Program-made: the position numbers and the translations under genes
NCBI GenBank assembly: GCA_040758375.1
Contig: JBFLWE010000006.1
Coordinates: 1 to 64,000, forward strand
Source: CAMLIZ01 sp040758375
Lineage (GTDB): Bacteria > Pseudomonadota > Gammaproteobacteria > Burkholderiales > Burkholderiaceae_C
Direction: 5' to 3'
DNA: 64,000 bases
Notes under the pieces: model-generated
What the model saw: the letters and a program-made list of their open reading frames with translations, nothing else
Told to the model about the DNA's origin: nothing
Databases searched by the model: none
Shown here: piece after piece, positions 26,671 to 37,572 of the stretch
How the letters are laid out: each line of letters opens with the position of its first letter
Position numbering within the stretch: the first letter of the stretch is position 1

Positions 26671-27678
26671 ATGTACACCCAAGCCATGGACGTGGGCCCC
26701 AAGGACGAAGCCATGCCCGTCCAATCGCTGCAGGAGCACCAGCTGCAACAGCGCTTCGACGAGCGCATCGACGCCGGCGACTTCATCGAAGCCAAGGACT
26801 GGATGCCCGATCACTACCGCAAGACGCTGCTGCGCCAGATCAGCCAGCACGCGCACAGCGAGATCGTGGGCATGCTGCCCGAGGGCAACTGGATCAGCCG
26901 CGCGCCCACGCTCAAGCGCAAGGCCATCCTGCTGGCGAAGATCCAGGACGAGGGCGGCCACGGCCTGTACCTCTACGCCGCGGCCGAGACGCTGGGCAGC
27001 TCGCGCGACCAGATGCTGCAGGCGCTGCACGCCGGCAAGGCCAAGTACAGCTCGATCTTCAACTACCCCACGCTGACCTGGGCCGACGTGGGCGTGATCG
27101 GCTGGCTGGTCGACGGCGCGGCCATCATGAACCAGGTGCCGATCTGCCGCTGCTCGTATGCGCCCTATGCACGCGCGATGGTGCGCATCTGCAAGGAAGA
27201 GAGCTTCCACCAGCGCCAGGGCTACGACGCGCTGCTGACGATGATGCGCGACGGCACCGACGCGCAGCGCGCGATGGTGCAGGACGCGGTGAACCGCTGG
27301 TGGTGGCCCAGCCTGATGATGTTCGGACCGCCCGACAGCGAGTCGGTGCACTCGGCGCAGAGCATGCGCTGGGGCATCAAGCGCGTGAGCAACGACGACC
27401 TGCGCCAGAAGTTCGTGGACGCCACGGTGCCGCAGGCCAGGCTGCTCGGCGTGACCTTGCCCGATCCCGAGCTCAAGTGGAACGAGGAACGCCAGCACCA
27501 CGACTTCGGCCCGATCGACTGGGCAGAGTTCTGGCGCGTGGTCAACGGCCACGGCCCCTGCAACCGCGAGCGCCTGGCCGCCCGTGTGAAGGCCTGGGAA
27601 GACGGCGAATGGGTACGCGAAGCCGCGCTGGCCCATGCGCGCAAGCAGCAAGCCAAGACGATGAAGGAAGCCGCATGA
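26671..27678 (+). CDS. paaA: 1,2-phenylacetyl-CoA epoxidase, catalytic subunit A
   Basis: 335 residues. A ferritin-like diiron protein: AKIQDEGGHGLYLYAA supplies the first Glu/His ligands and CKEESFHQRQGYD the second set. PaaA binds phenylacetyl-CoA and inserts oxygen to form the 1,2-epoxide together with PaaC (structural partner), PaaB and PaaE. The start is taken at the ATG behind AAGGAACC. Its stop overlaps paaB (ATGA). Confidence 0.97.
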   Translation: MYTQAMDVGPKDEAMPVQSLQEHQLQQRFDERIDAGDFIEAKDWMPDHYRKTLLRQISQHAHSEIVGMLPEGNWISRAPTLKRKAILLAKIQDEGGHGLYLYAAAETLGSSRDQMLQALHAGKAKYSSIFNYPTLTWADVGVIGWLVDGAAIMNQVPICRCSYAPYARAMVRICKEESFHQRQGYDALLTMMRDGTDAQRAMVQDAVNRWWWPSLMMFGPPDSESVHSAQSMRWGIKRVSNDDLRQKFVDATVPQARLLGVTLPDPELKWNEERQHHDFGPIDWAEFWRVVNGHGPCNRERLAARVKAWEDGEWVREAALAHARKQQAKTMKEAA

Positions 27679-27977
27679 GCGAGCAGCAGACGCCCCGGAA
27701 TGAATGGCCTTTGTGGGAGGTGTTCGTGCGCAGCAAGGCCGGCCTGGACCACAAGCACTGCGGCAGCCTGCACGCGGCCGACGCTCAGATGGCGATCAAG
27801 CTGGCGCGCGAGGTCTACACCCGCCGCATGGAAGGCACCAGCGTGTGGGTGGTGCGCTCCGACCAGGTCGTGGCCTCCGACCCGGGCGACAAGGACATGT
27901 TCTTCGACCCGATGGAAGACAAGGTGTATCGGCACCCCACCTTCTACAAGCTGCCGACCGAAGTCGACCACATGTAG
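27675..27977 (+). CDS. paaB: 1,2-phenylacetyl-CoA epoxidase subunit B
   Basis: A 100-residue PaaB, recognised by WPLWEVFVRSKAGLDHKHCG and GSLHAADAQMAIKLAREVYTRR. It connects PaaAC heterodimers in the epoxidase complex. Four-base overlap with paaA; paaC starts 10 bases downstream. Confidence 0.96.
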   Translation: MSEQQTPRNEWPLWEVFVRSKAGLDHKHCGSLHAADAQMAIKLAREVYTRRMEGTSVWVVRSDQVVASDPGDKDMFFDPMEDKVYRHPTFYKLPTEVDHM

Positions 27978-27987
27978 GGCCTTGCGA

Positions 27988-28761
27988 ATGACCAAGAGCA
28001 TCACCATCGGCAAGGACCACGAGACGCAGTACGTGCTGCGCCTGGCCGACACCTGCCTGATCCTCGCGCAACGCCTGGGCGAGTGGACCGGCCATGCGCC
28101 GGTGCTCGAAGAAGACATCGCGCTGGCCAACATGTCGCTCGACCTGATCGGCCAGGCACGCGCGCTGCTCACCCATGCGGCCCGGCTCGACGGCCGCGGG
28201 CACGACGAGGACCAGCTCGCCTTCCTGCGCGACGAGCGCGACTTCGTGAACCCGACGCTGGTCGAGTTGCCGCGCGGCGACTTCGCCTTCACCGTGCTGC
28301 GCAACCTGGCGGTGTCCACCTTCCTGAAGCTCATGTGGGAGCGCCTGGCCGATTCCAACGATGAAGAGCTAGCCGCCATCGCCGGCAAGGCGGTGAAGGA
28401 GGCGCGCTATCACCAGCAGCATGCGGCCGACTGGGCCGTGCGCCTGGGCGACGGCACCGACGAGTCGGCGCGCCGCATGCGCGCCGCGATCGACCTGCTG
28501 TGGCCCTACACCAAGGAGCTGTTCGTCGACGATGCGGTGGACGAGGCCGCATCACAGGCCGGGCTGGGGCCGAAATGCAGCGCGCTGCGCGAGGCGTGGT
28601 GGGCCGAGATGACCGAGGTGCTGTCCGAAGCGCAGCTCCCGCTGCCGGCCGAGACGCCGTTCGTCACCGAAGGCAAGCGCGGCCGCCACAGCGAGCACAT
28701 GGGCTACCTGCTGGCCGAGATGCAGTACCTGCAGCGCGCCTACCCGGGAGGCGCCTGGTGA
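27988..28761 (+). CDS. paaC: 1,2-phenylacetyl-CoA epoxidase subunit C
   Basis: 257 residues, a ferritin-like fold without the full diiron ligand set, as expected for PaaC (RLADTCLILAQRLGEWTGHAP, LANMSLDLIGQARALLTHA, KAVKEARYHQQHAADW). It stabilises PaaA in the monooxygenase. The start is the ATG 10 bases after paaB; the stop overlaps paaD (GTGA). Confidence 0.96.
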   Translation: MTKSITIGKDHETQYVLRLADTCLILAQRLGEWTGHAPVLEEDIALANMSLDLIGQARALLTHAARLDGRGHDEDQLAFLRDERDFVNPTLVELPRGDFAFTVLRNLAVSTFLKLMWERLADSNDEELAAIAGKAVKEARYHQQHAADWAVRLGDGTDESARRMRAAIDLLWPYTKELFVDDAVDEAASQAGLGPKCSALREAWWAEMTEVLSEAQLPLPAETPFVTEGKRGRHSEHMGYLLAEMQYLQRAYPGGAW

Positions 28762-29279
28762 GCGTGGCGCAGGCCGCCACCCCGGCACGCACCGAGCACG
28801 CCTGGCGCGTGTTGCAGGAGGTGCTCGACCCCGAGGTGCCCGCGCTCTCGGTAGTGGACCTCGGCATCGTGCGCGAGGTGGTCGACCATGGCGATGCGCT
28901 CGAAGTGGTGCTCACGCCCACCTACAGCGGCTGCCCGGCCACCGAGGCCATCGAGGCCAGCGTGCGCCACGCCGTCGAAGCGGCCGGGCTGGGGCCCGTG
29001 CGCACCAGCCTGCGTCGCGCGCCCGCCTGGACCACCGACTGGATCAGTGCCGAGGGCAAGCGCAAGCTGCGCGAGTACGGCATCGCGCCGCCGGGGGCCG
29101 TGCAGCCCGGCGAGGGCACGCCGATGCGCGTGGTGCGGCGGCAGGCCGAGCCGGTGGCCTGCCCGCGCTGCGGCAGCCCGGACACCGAGCGCCTGTCGGC
29201 CTTTGGCGCCACCGCCTGCAAGGCGCTGTACCGCTGCGTGAGCTGCCGCGAGCCCTTCGAGCACTTCAAACCCATATGA
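28758..29279 (+). CDS. paaD: phenylacetate degradation protein PaaD (Fe-S assembly-like)
   Basis: 173 residues from a GTG start overlapping the paaC stop. The N-terminal MIP18/DUF59 domain contains LDPEVPALSVVDLGIVREV and TPTYSGCPATEAIE. The C-terminal zinc-ribbon-like end has CPRCGSPDTERLSAFGATAC followed by YRCVSCREPFEHFK. PaaD is thought to mature the iron centre of the epoxidase. It overlaps paaE by four bases. Confidence 0.95.
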   Translation: MSVAQAATPARTEHAWRVLQEVLDPEVPALSVVDLGIVREVVDHGDALEVVLTPTYSGCPATEAIEASVRHAVEAAGLGPVRTSLRRAPAWTTDWISAEGKRKLREYGIAPPGAVQPGEGTPMRVVRRQAEPVACPRCGSPDTERLSAFGATACKALYRCVSCREPFEHFKPI

Positions 29280-30355
29280 CCAGCCTGCATTTCCACCCGC
29301 TGCGCGTGCACGACATCCAGCCGGACACCGACGAAGCCTTCATCGTCAGCTTCGAGGTGCCCGCGCAGCTGAAGGACACGTTCCGCTTCACGCAGGGCCA
29401 GTACCTCACGCTGCGCGCGCAGGCCGACGGACAGGACCTGCGGCGCTCGTACTCCATCTGCGCCGGCGTGGACGATCCCCACCTGCGCGTGGGCGTGCGC
29501 TGCGTGCCGGGCGGTGTGTTCTCGCAGTGGGTGGCGCGCAAGCTCAGGCCCGGCGACACGCTGGAGGTGATGCCGCCGCAAGGCCGCTTCTTCGTGCCCG
29601 TGGACCCCGCGGCCGAACGCCACTACCTGGCCATCGCCGGCGGCAGCGGCATCACGCCCATCCTCTCGATCATGAAGACGGTGCTGGCGCGCGAGCCCCG
29701 GAGCCGCTTCACGCTGATCTACAGCAACCGCCGGCCCTCGACCACGATGTTCAAGGAAGAGATCGAGGACCTGAAGAACCGCTACCTCACGCGCCTGGCG
29801 CTGCACCACGTGTTCACGCAGGAGCATGTGGAGGCGCCGCTGTATGCGGGCCGGCTCAACCGCGCCAAGCTCGGCCAGTTCTTCGCCACGCTGATCGACC
29901 CTGCGAGCATCGACCATGCCTTCGTCTGCGGCCCCTACCAGATGAACGACGAGATGGAGGCCGCATTGCGCGAAGCCGGCGTGCCGGCAGACCGCATCCA
30001 CATCGAGCGCTTCGGCGCGCCGCTGCCGCCGGCCGAGGCGATGAAGCACGAAGTGCGGCCCGAAGATGCCGACAACGCGCGCGTGGAGGTCATCCGCGAC
30101 GGCTTCAGGCGCGAGATCGTGTTCCGCAAGCACGACCCCAGCATCCTCGACGCCGCCGCGGCGGCGGGCATGGATGTGCCGTATTCCTGCAAGTCGGGCG
30201 TGTGCTCCACCTGCCGGGCCAAGGTGCTGGAAGGCCGGGTGCGCATGGACCGCAACTTCGCGCTCGACAAGGCCGAGGTGGAGGCGGGCTTCGTGCTCAC
30301 CTGCCAGTCGCATCCGCTGACCGAGCGTGTCGTGGTGAGCTTCGACGAACGCTGA
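29276..30355 (+). CDS. paaE: phenylacetyl-CoA epoxidase reductase subunit
   Basis: 359 residues. An FAD-binding ferredoxin-reductase module (RRSYSICAG, GGVFSQWV, NAD site LAIAGGSGITPILSIMK) is followed by a plant-type 2Fe-2S ferredoxin domain with CKSGVCSTCRAKV and a fourth Cys in LTCQSHP. It passes electrons from NADPH to the PaaA diiron site. Its stop codon shares one base with the start of the regulator gene. Confidence 0.97.
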   Translation: MTSLHFHPLRVHDIQPDTDEAFIVSFEVPAQLKDTFRFTQGQYLTLRAQADGQDLRRSYSICAGVDDPHLRVGVRCVPGGVFSQWVARKLRPGDTLEVMPPQGRFFVPVDPAAERHYLAIAGGSGITPILSIMKTVLAREPRSRFTLIYSNRRPSTTMFKEEIEDLKNRYLTRLALHHVFTQEHVEAPLYAGRLNRAKLGQFFATLIDPASIDHAFVCGPYQMNDEMEAALREAGVPADRIHIERFGAPLPPAEAMKHEVRPEDADNARVEVIRDGFRREIVFRKHDPSILDAAAAAGMDVPYSCKSGVCSTCRAKVLEGRVRMDRNFALDKAEVEAGFVLTCQSHPLTERVVVSFDER

Positions 30356-31047
30356 TGGCGCGTACCCGATCGGCCACCTACGACCAGCAACGCGACGAGA
30401 TGCTCGCCCGCGCGGCGGAGCTGTTCGCCGCCACCGGCTACGCGGGCACCTCGATGAACGAGGTGGCGCGCGCCTGCGGTGTCACCAAGCCGGCGCTGTA
30501 CCACTACTTCCGCGACAAGGACGCGCTGCTCGCCGCCATTGCGCAGAACCACGTCGACCATCTCGAAGAGATCGTCCTGGAGGTGCAGGCGCTGGGCCTG
30601 CCGCCGACGGCACACCTGCGCGAGCTGATCCTGCGCTTCGTGCGCGACTATGCCCACTCGCAGCACGAGCATCGCGTGCTCACGCAGGACGTGAAGTTCC
30701 TGCCCACGCGCGAGCGCCAGCGCGTGCTCGACGGCGAGCGGCGCGTGGTCGCGGCCTTTGCCGATGCCATTGCCGCGGTGCGTCCCGAGGTGGAGAAGGC
30801 CAGTCTGGACAAGCCGCTGACCATGCTGCTGTTCGGCATGATGAACTGGCTGTTCACCTGGCTGCGACCCGACGGCCCCCTCACGCATGAAGCCATGAGC
30901 GAGGTGGTGGCCGACCTGTTCTTCGGCGGGCTGCCGGCGGTGCGCGCCGGCGTGCACTCGCCGCCCGCAGCCCGGCGTGCGCGTGCCGTGGCCGCGGGTT
31001 CCCGCCGCGCAACCCCCATTTCCACCACAGAAGGAGACAACCCGTGA
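30355..31047 (+). CDS. paaR: TetR-family regulator of phenylacetate degradation (PaaR)
   Basis: 230 residues. N-terminal TetR helix-turn-helix (ELFAATGYAGTSMNEVARAC then GVTKPALYHYFRDKDALL). The C-terminal tail of about 40 residues is Ala/Arg rich and low in complexity. It is translationally coupled to paaE (TGATG), so the repressor is made with its own targets. The likely operator lies before paaK (25201-25220). In Burkholderiales PaaR repressors respond to phenylacetyl-CoA; that effector is inferred from the family. Confidence 0.9.
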   Translation: MARTRSATYDQQRDEMLARAAELFAATGYAGTSMNEVARACGVTKPALYHYFRDKDALLAAIAQNHVDHLEEIVLEVQALGLPPTAHLRELILRFVRDYAHSQHEHRVLTQDVKFLPTRERQRVLDGERRVVAAFADAIAAVRPEVEKASLDKPLTMLLFGMMNWLFTWLRPDGPLTHEAMSEVVADLFFGGLPAVRAGVHSPPAARRARAVAAGSRRATPISTTEGDNP

Positions 31048-32195
31048 AGACCACGCTCTCTCGACTTGCCGCTGCCGCGCTGCTGGCCCTTGGGGCCTCT
31101 GCGGCACTGGCCGACATCAACGTCGGCGTCACCCTTTCGGCCACCGGACCGGCGGCCTCGCTCGGCATCCCCGAGAAGAACACCATCAGCCTGCTGCCGC
31201 AGAAGATCGGCAACGAGAAGGTCAACTACATCGTGCTCGACGACGCGTCGGACACCACCACCGCGGTGGCCAACACGCGCAAGTTCATCACCGAGCACAA
31301 GGTCGACCTGGTGATGGGCTCCACCGTCACGCCCAACTCGCTGGCGATGATCGACGCAGTGGCCGAAGCCCAGGTGCCGATGATCTCGCTGGCCGCCAGT
31401 GCCCGCATCGTCGAGCCGGTGGACGCCAAGCGCAAGTGGGTGTTCAAGACGCCGCAGAACGACATCATGATGGCGCTGGCCATCGCCTCGCACATGGCCG
31501 ATGCGGGCGTGAAGACGGTGGGCTTCATCGGCTTTGCCGACGCCTACGGCGAAGGCTGGTACGGCGAGTTCAACAAGATCGCCAGCACCAAGGGCCTGAC
31601 CATCGTGGCCAACGAGCGCTACAACCGTACCGACACCTCGGTCACCAGCCAGGTGCTGAAGATCATGGCGGCCAAGCCCGATGCGGTGCTGGTCGCCGGC
31701 TCGGGCACGCCGGCCGCGCTGCCGCAGAAGACGCTCAAGGAACGCGGCTACGCCGGCAAGTACTACCAGACCCACGGCGTGGCCAACAACGACTTCCTGC
31801 GCGTGGGCGGCAAGGACGTCGAAGGCACCTACCTGCCCGCGGGTCCCGTGCTGGTGGCCACGCAGCTGCCGGCCTCGCACCCGGCGCGCAAGAGCGCGCT
31901 CGACTACATCGCCAAGTACGAGGCGGCGTACGGCAAGGGCAGCGTGTCCACCTTCGGCGCGCATGCCTGGGACGCGGGCCTGCTGTTCCAGGCCGCAGCC
32001 ACCAATGCGCTGAAGAAGGCCAAGCCCGGCACCCAGGACTTCCGCAACGCGCTGCGCGATGCGCTGGAGAACATCAAGGAGCTGCCGGCGGCCCACGGCG
32101 TGTTCAACACCTCGCCGCAGGACCACCTGGGCCTGGACAAGCGCGGGCGCGTGATGGTGAAGATCGAGAACGGGACTTGGAAGTACGAGCAGTGA
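31044..32195 (+). CDS. ABC transporter substrate-binding protein (Leu/Ile/Val-aromatic type)
   Basis: 383 residues with a clear signal peptide (LSRLAAAALLALGASAALA). A periplasmic-binding fold of the LivK type (GVTLSATGPAASLGIPEKN, GSTVTPNSLAMIDAVAEAQV). The GTG start overlaps the paaR stop and its AAGGAGA lies inside the end of paaR. No permease or ATPase genes adjoin it. It probably captures phenylacetate or a related aromatic acid for a transporter encoded elsewhere; the ligand is inferred. Confidence 0.92.
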   Translation: MKTTLSRLAAAALLALGASAALADINVGVTLSATGPAASLGIPEKNTISLLPQKIGNEKVNYIVLDDASDTTTAVANTRKFITEHKVDLVMGSTVTPNSLAMIDAVAEAQVPMISLAASARIVEPVDAKRKWVFKTPQNDIMMALAIASHMADAGVKTVGFIGFADAYGEGWYGEFNKIASTKGLTIVANERYNRTDTSVTSQVLKIMAAKPDAVLVAGSGTPAALPQKTLKERGYAGKYYQTHGVANNDFLRVGGKDVEGTYLPAGPVLVATQLPASHPARKSALDYIAKYEAAYGKGSVSTFGAHAWDAGLLFQAAATNALKKAKPGTQDFRNALRDALENIKELPAAHGVFNTSPQDHLGLDKRGRVMVKIENGTWKYEQ

Positions 32196-32206
32196 TTTGA
32201 GCCCCC

Positions 32207-32298
32207 GGCCGCCTGGCGGCCGCCCCAGGGCCTTCAGAGGGCCCCTTTCATGGCCCATGGGGCTGCGATCCGCGACCGGGAAACCCGGATCGCGGATC
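32207..32298. terminator. hairpin cluster after the binding-protein gene
   Basis: Two strong dyads without a T-run: GGCCGCC-T-GGCGGCC (32207-32221) and GATCCGCGA-CCGGG/CCCGG-ATCGCGGATC (32267-32298, about 14 pairs with one bulge). They separate the paaK-livK transcript from paaZ. They may stabilise RNA ends or support rho-dependent termination. Confidence 0.5.
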
Positions 32299-32374
32299 GG
32301 GCGCTAAATGAGATTGCCCCCTGGCCGCTGCGCGGCCTGTCCCGGGGGGACAGGTTTGATGTGGAGTGTGTGTC

Positions 32375-34426
<2,052 letters not shown>

Positions 34427-34445
34427 GCGACGCCGGCGTCTCGCG

Positions 34446-34550
34446 AAGAATCAGACCGCGAAGGACGCGAAGAAGAGGAACGGCGCCAAGGAATGAAGAA
34501 CCTTCTTCTTGGCGTGCTTCGCACCCTTTGCGTTCTTCGCGGTAAGCCTC
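34446..34550. repeat. dispersed palindromic intergenic repeat, copy 2
   Basis: Shares with 26549-26654 the ends AAGAATCAGACCGCGAAGGA and TTTGCGTTCTTCGCGGTAAG. The inner part includes AAGAACCTTCTTCTTGGCG. It lies between the converging paaZ and DAHP synthase genes and could act as a bidirectional terminator. Confidence 0.8.
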
Positions 34551-34572
34551 TTCCGCCAGCAACCCTCGTCGC

Positions 34573-35691
34573 TCACGCGCGACGGCGCTGACGCACAGCT
34601 TCCGCCAGCTGCTGCAGCACCGGTTCGGTCTGCGCCCAGCCGATGCAGGCGTCGGTGATCGAGACGCCGCCCTTCAGCGGCACGCCGGGCTTCAAGTCCT
34701 GGCGGCCCTCTTCGAGGTGGCTCTCGATCATCACGCCGATGATGCGTCGCTCGCCGCCGGCGATCTGGCGCGACAGGTCGGCAGCCACTTCGATCTGCCT
34801 CGTGTGCTGCTTGCTCGAGTTGGCATGCGAGCAATCGACCATCACCTGCTCGCGCAGGCCGGCCTTGCGCAGCACCGCGCAGGCGGCCTCAATGCTGGCG
34901 GCATCGAAGTTGGGGCCCTTGCTGCCGCCGCGCAGGATCACGTGGGCGTCGTCGTTGCCGCGCGTCTCGAAGATCGCGGCCTGGCCCATCTTGGTCATGC
35001 CCATGAAGGCATGGCTGGCGCGCGCGGCCACCAGCGCGTCGGCCGCGATCTGCACGCCGCCGTCGGTGCCGTTCTTGAAGCCGATGGGGCAGGACAGGCC
35101 CGAGGCGAGCTGGCGGTGGCTCTGGCTTTCGGTGGTGCGCGCGCCGATCGCGCCCCAGGCGATCAGGTCGGCGATGTACTGCGGGCTCAGCAGGTCCAGG
35201 AACTCGGTGCCGGTGGGCAGGCCCAGCTCGGTGATCTCCAGCAGCAGCTGGCGCGCGCGGCGCAGGCCCTCGTTGATGCGGAAGCTGCCGTCCAGCTGCG
35301 GGTCGTTGATGTAGCCCTTCCAGCCGACAGTGGTGCGCGGCTTCTCGAAATAGACACGCATCACGACCAGCAGCTCGCCGCGCAACGCGTCGGCCGCGCG
35401 CTTGAGCAGCCGCGCGTACTCCAGCGCTTCATCATGGTCGTGGATGGAGCAGGGCCCCACCACCGCCACCAGCCGGTCGTCGCCGCCGTGCAGCACCGAG
35501 GCGATGTCGGCCCGGCAGCGCTCGACCAGCGCTTGCGCGCTGGCGGGCACCGGCAGATCGTCTTGCAGCAGTGCGGGCGAGATCAGGGGCCGCACCGCGC
35601 TGATGCGCACGTCGTCGATGCGCGTGGTGTCCTGGGTTGCGTCGGCCACACCCGCTTCGCGGTCGTGCCGTGGGTCGTCGATACGGGTCAT
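34573..35691 (-). CDS. aroG: 3-deoxy-7-phosphoheptulonate synthase (class I, AroG/F/H type)
   Basis: 372 residues. Class I DAHP synthase motifs are visible: VVGPCSIHDHDEALEYA, MRVYFEKPRTTVGWKGYIND, GARTTESQSHRQLASGLSCP, GFKNGTDG and VMVDCSHANSSK. It condenses PEP and erythrose-4-phosphate at the entry to aromatic amino acid synthesis. Which feedback inhibitor it obeys (Phe, Tyr or Trp) cannot be told here. The start ATG leaves the N-terminal extension normal for betaproteobacteria. Confidence 0.95.
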   Translation of the reverse strand: MTRIDDPRHDREAGVADATQDTTRIDDVRISAVRPLISPALLQDDLPVPASAQALVERCRADIASVLHGGDDRLVAVVGPCSIHDHDEALEYARLLKRAADALRGELLVVMRVYFEKPRTTVGWKGYINDPQLDGSFRINEGLRRARQLLLEITELGLPTGTEFLDLLSPQYIADLIAWGAIGARTTESQSHRQLASGLSCPIGFKNGTDGGVQIAADALVAARASHAFMGMTKMGQAAIFETRGNDDAHVILRGGSKGPNFDAASIEAACAVLRKAGLREQVMVDCSHANSSKQHTRQIEVAADLSRQIAGGERRIIGVMIESHLEEGRQDLKPGVPLKGGVSITDACIGWAQTEPVLQQLAEAVRQRRRA

Positions 35692-35774
35692 GTCAGTGGC
35701 GCCCGGCGGTCCGAAGGTGCTGGCCCGCTCCCATGGGGAGCGGCGAACGAAGTGCGCGTTGGGGCTGTTTCATT

Positions 35775-35984
35775 TCAATGGCGGCTGTCTTCCGGCGGCG
35801 TGTCCGGAGTTTCGTCGTCTTCCGAGGGGCGGGTCGGCACGCGGTAGCTTTCGCTGGCCCAGGCGCCGAGGTCGAGACTGCGGCAGCGCTCGCTGCAAAA
35901 AGGCCGCCAGCGGTTGTCGGGCGAGAAGGGGGCCGGCGTGCCGCAATGGGGGCATGGCACCAGCTTTGCCGGGCGATTGCTCAT
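35775..35984 (-). CDS. yacG: DNA gyrase inhibitor / zinc protein YacG
   Basis: 69 residues. The four zinc-binding cysteines are in VPCPHCGTPAPF and RPFCSERCRSLDLGAW, the YacG signature. It binds gyrase and limits supercoiling in E. coli. Placement beside zapD and coaE follows the usual betaproteobacterial order. Confidence 0.93.
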   Translation of the reverse strand: MSNRPAKLVPCPHCGTPAPFSPDNRWRPFCSERCRSLDLGAWASESYRVPTRPSEDDETPDTPPEDSRH

Positions 35985-36001
35985 CGCGGCCTCTCAACCT
36001 C

Positions 36002-36775
36002 TCAGGCGCACAGCGTCAGCTCGAAGCTGCAGTCGTGGTTGACCGGCTTGAGGCGCCCTTCGGCATCGGCCTTCATGAAGCGCACCGACACCATCAGGCG
36101 GTGGCCGCTGATCTCGGGCACCAGGCCTTCCTCGCCGTTGGTCTTCAGGCGCAGCAGCAGGTATTGCTTGCTCTGCGGCAGGCTCTGCTGGTATTGCCCG
36201 CCGGGTGCCACGGCGCGTTGCGGCACGCCGGCATCGCGCAGCAGCCCCAGCAGCACGTTCAGGCCCTCGGCCAGCGGCGTGAGCGTGGCGATCCACTGCA
36301 ACAGGTCGGCCCGGCGGCGCGCGGCCGGCAACTGCTGCCAGGCATAGTAGGCCGGCAGGTCGAACTCGCAGGTGCCGCCGGGGATGCTGATGCGGCTGCG
36401 CACGCTCATCAGCCACTCGTTGGCGGTGAGCGCCTGGCCCGCCTTGCCCTGCAGTGCATTGAGGCCGTTGAAGGCATGGTCGATGCGTCCCACGACCTCG
36501 TCCAGCGCTGCTTCCGAGATCGCCGGGTTGCCGCGGTAGGCGTTGTACTGGGCCTTGTGGCGCTCCAGCTCCTTCAGCAGGTCGGACTTGAGATCCGCCC
36601 GCGAGGCCACGTCCATGATCTCGAAGATCGTGGCGAGCGCGAAATGGTGGTCCACCGGCGTCTCGCGCGCGATGAGCTGGCCCAGCCTGTCGAACAGGTG
36701 CTCCAGGCGCAGCATCGTGCGGATGCTTTCGTTGAACGGGTATTCGTAGCGGACCACGGCGGCGTCTCTCGTCAA
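36002..36775 (-). CDS. zapD: cell division protein ZapD (DUF1342)
   Basis: 257 residues. Typical ZapD start region RYEYPFNESIRTMLRLEHLF and the middle segment WLMSVRSRISIPGGTCEFDL. ZapD crosslinks FtsZ filaments at the Z ring. It lies between yacG and coaE, the conserved order. The first in-frame ATG is used; a GTG a few codons later is possible. Confidence 0.94.
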   Translation of the reverse strand: MTRDAAVVRYEYPFNESIRTMLRLEHLFDRLGQLIARETPVDHHFALATIFEIMDVASRADLKSDLLKELERHKAQYNAYRGNPAISEAALDEVVGRIDHAFNGLNALQGKAGQALTANEWLMSVRSRISIPGGTCEFDLPAYYAWQQLPAARRRADLLQWIATLTPLAEGLNVLLGLLRDAGVPQRAVAPGGQYQQSLPQSKQYLLLRLKTNGEEGLVPEISGHRLMVSVRFMKADAEGRLKPVNHDCSFELTLCA

Positions 36776-36847
36776 GCTCCCGCTGCAAGAGAGGCGGAGG
36801 CGGTGCCAATTGTTCCACAGGCACCAGGCCGTGGTCCTCGGCAGCGG

Positions 36848-37462
36848 CTAGGCGGGGGGCGGCAACCAATAGGCCCAGAGGGCCGCCACCTCGGCTTGCA
36901 GCTGCACCAGCGTGAGCCCTTCGTTGTGGATCACCGCATCGGCGATCGCCCGGCGCTGCGCACGCGAGGCCTGCTGCGACAGCACGCGGCGCACCGCCTC
37001 TTCGTTCCAGCCGGACCGCTGCATCACACGTTGCACTTGAGTGCTTTGCTCACAATCGACCACCAGCACGCGGTCGACGCGCTGGCGCCAGTGCGTGGAT
37101 TCGGCCAGCAGCGGCACGTCGAACACCAGCGGGTGCTGCGCTGCGGCCCGCGCACGGCGATCGGCTTCTGCGCCGATCAGCGGATGCAGGATGCCTTCGA
37201 GCCGTTTGCGCTGGGCTGCGTCGGCAAACACGAGGCTGCGCATCCGTTCGCGGTCGAGCGCGCCATCAGCGCCCACGATGGCTTCTCCGAACGCCTGCGC
37301 CAGCGCCGACAGCGCCCGCCCGCCGGGGGCGGTGAGCTCGCGTGCGATGGCGTCGGTGTCGACCAGCACCGCGCCCAGCTGCACCAGCGCGGCTGCCACC
37401 GTGCTCTTGCCGCTGCCGATACCGCCGGTGAGCCCGATGCGCGGCGGGCGCGTGGATTTCAT
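36848..37462 (-). CDS. coaE: dephospho-CoA kinase
   Basis: 204 residues. P-loop GLTGGIGSGKSTVA near the N-terminus and LVFDVPLLAES in the middle. It phosphorylates the 3'-hydroxyl of dephospho-CoA, the last CoA step. The start MKSTRPPRIG is favoured over upstream in-frame options because the P-loop then falls at the usual distance. Confidence 0.95.
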   Translation of the reverse strand: MKSTRPPRIGLTGGIGSGKSTVAAALVQLGAVLVDTDAIARELTAPGGRALSALAQAFGEAIVGADGALDRERMRSLVFADAAQRKRLEGILHPLIGAEADRRARAAAQHPLVFDVPLLAESTHWRQRVDRVLVVDCEQSTQVQRVMQRSGWNEEAVRRVLSQQASRAQRRAIADAVIHNEGLTLVQLQAEVAALWAYWLPPPA

Positions 37463-37522
37463 CTCAGTGGCTCCACCGCGGGTCGCGCGGCCCGCGAAGC
37501 ATGAAACCGCCGAAGCCAGACG

Positions 37523-37545
37523 GCGCCCCCCTTCCAAGGGGGCGC
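37523..37545. repeat. G/C-rich intergenic hairpin
   Basis: GCGCCCCC/GGGGGCGC with a 7-base loop between coaE and pilD. Similar C5/G5 hairpins lie at 61370-61399 and in the hemA upstream region, so this is one of a dispersed class in this genome. Confidence 0.6.
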
Positions 37546-37572
37546 GCCGGCAGGCGCTCGGGGGGGGTCACT

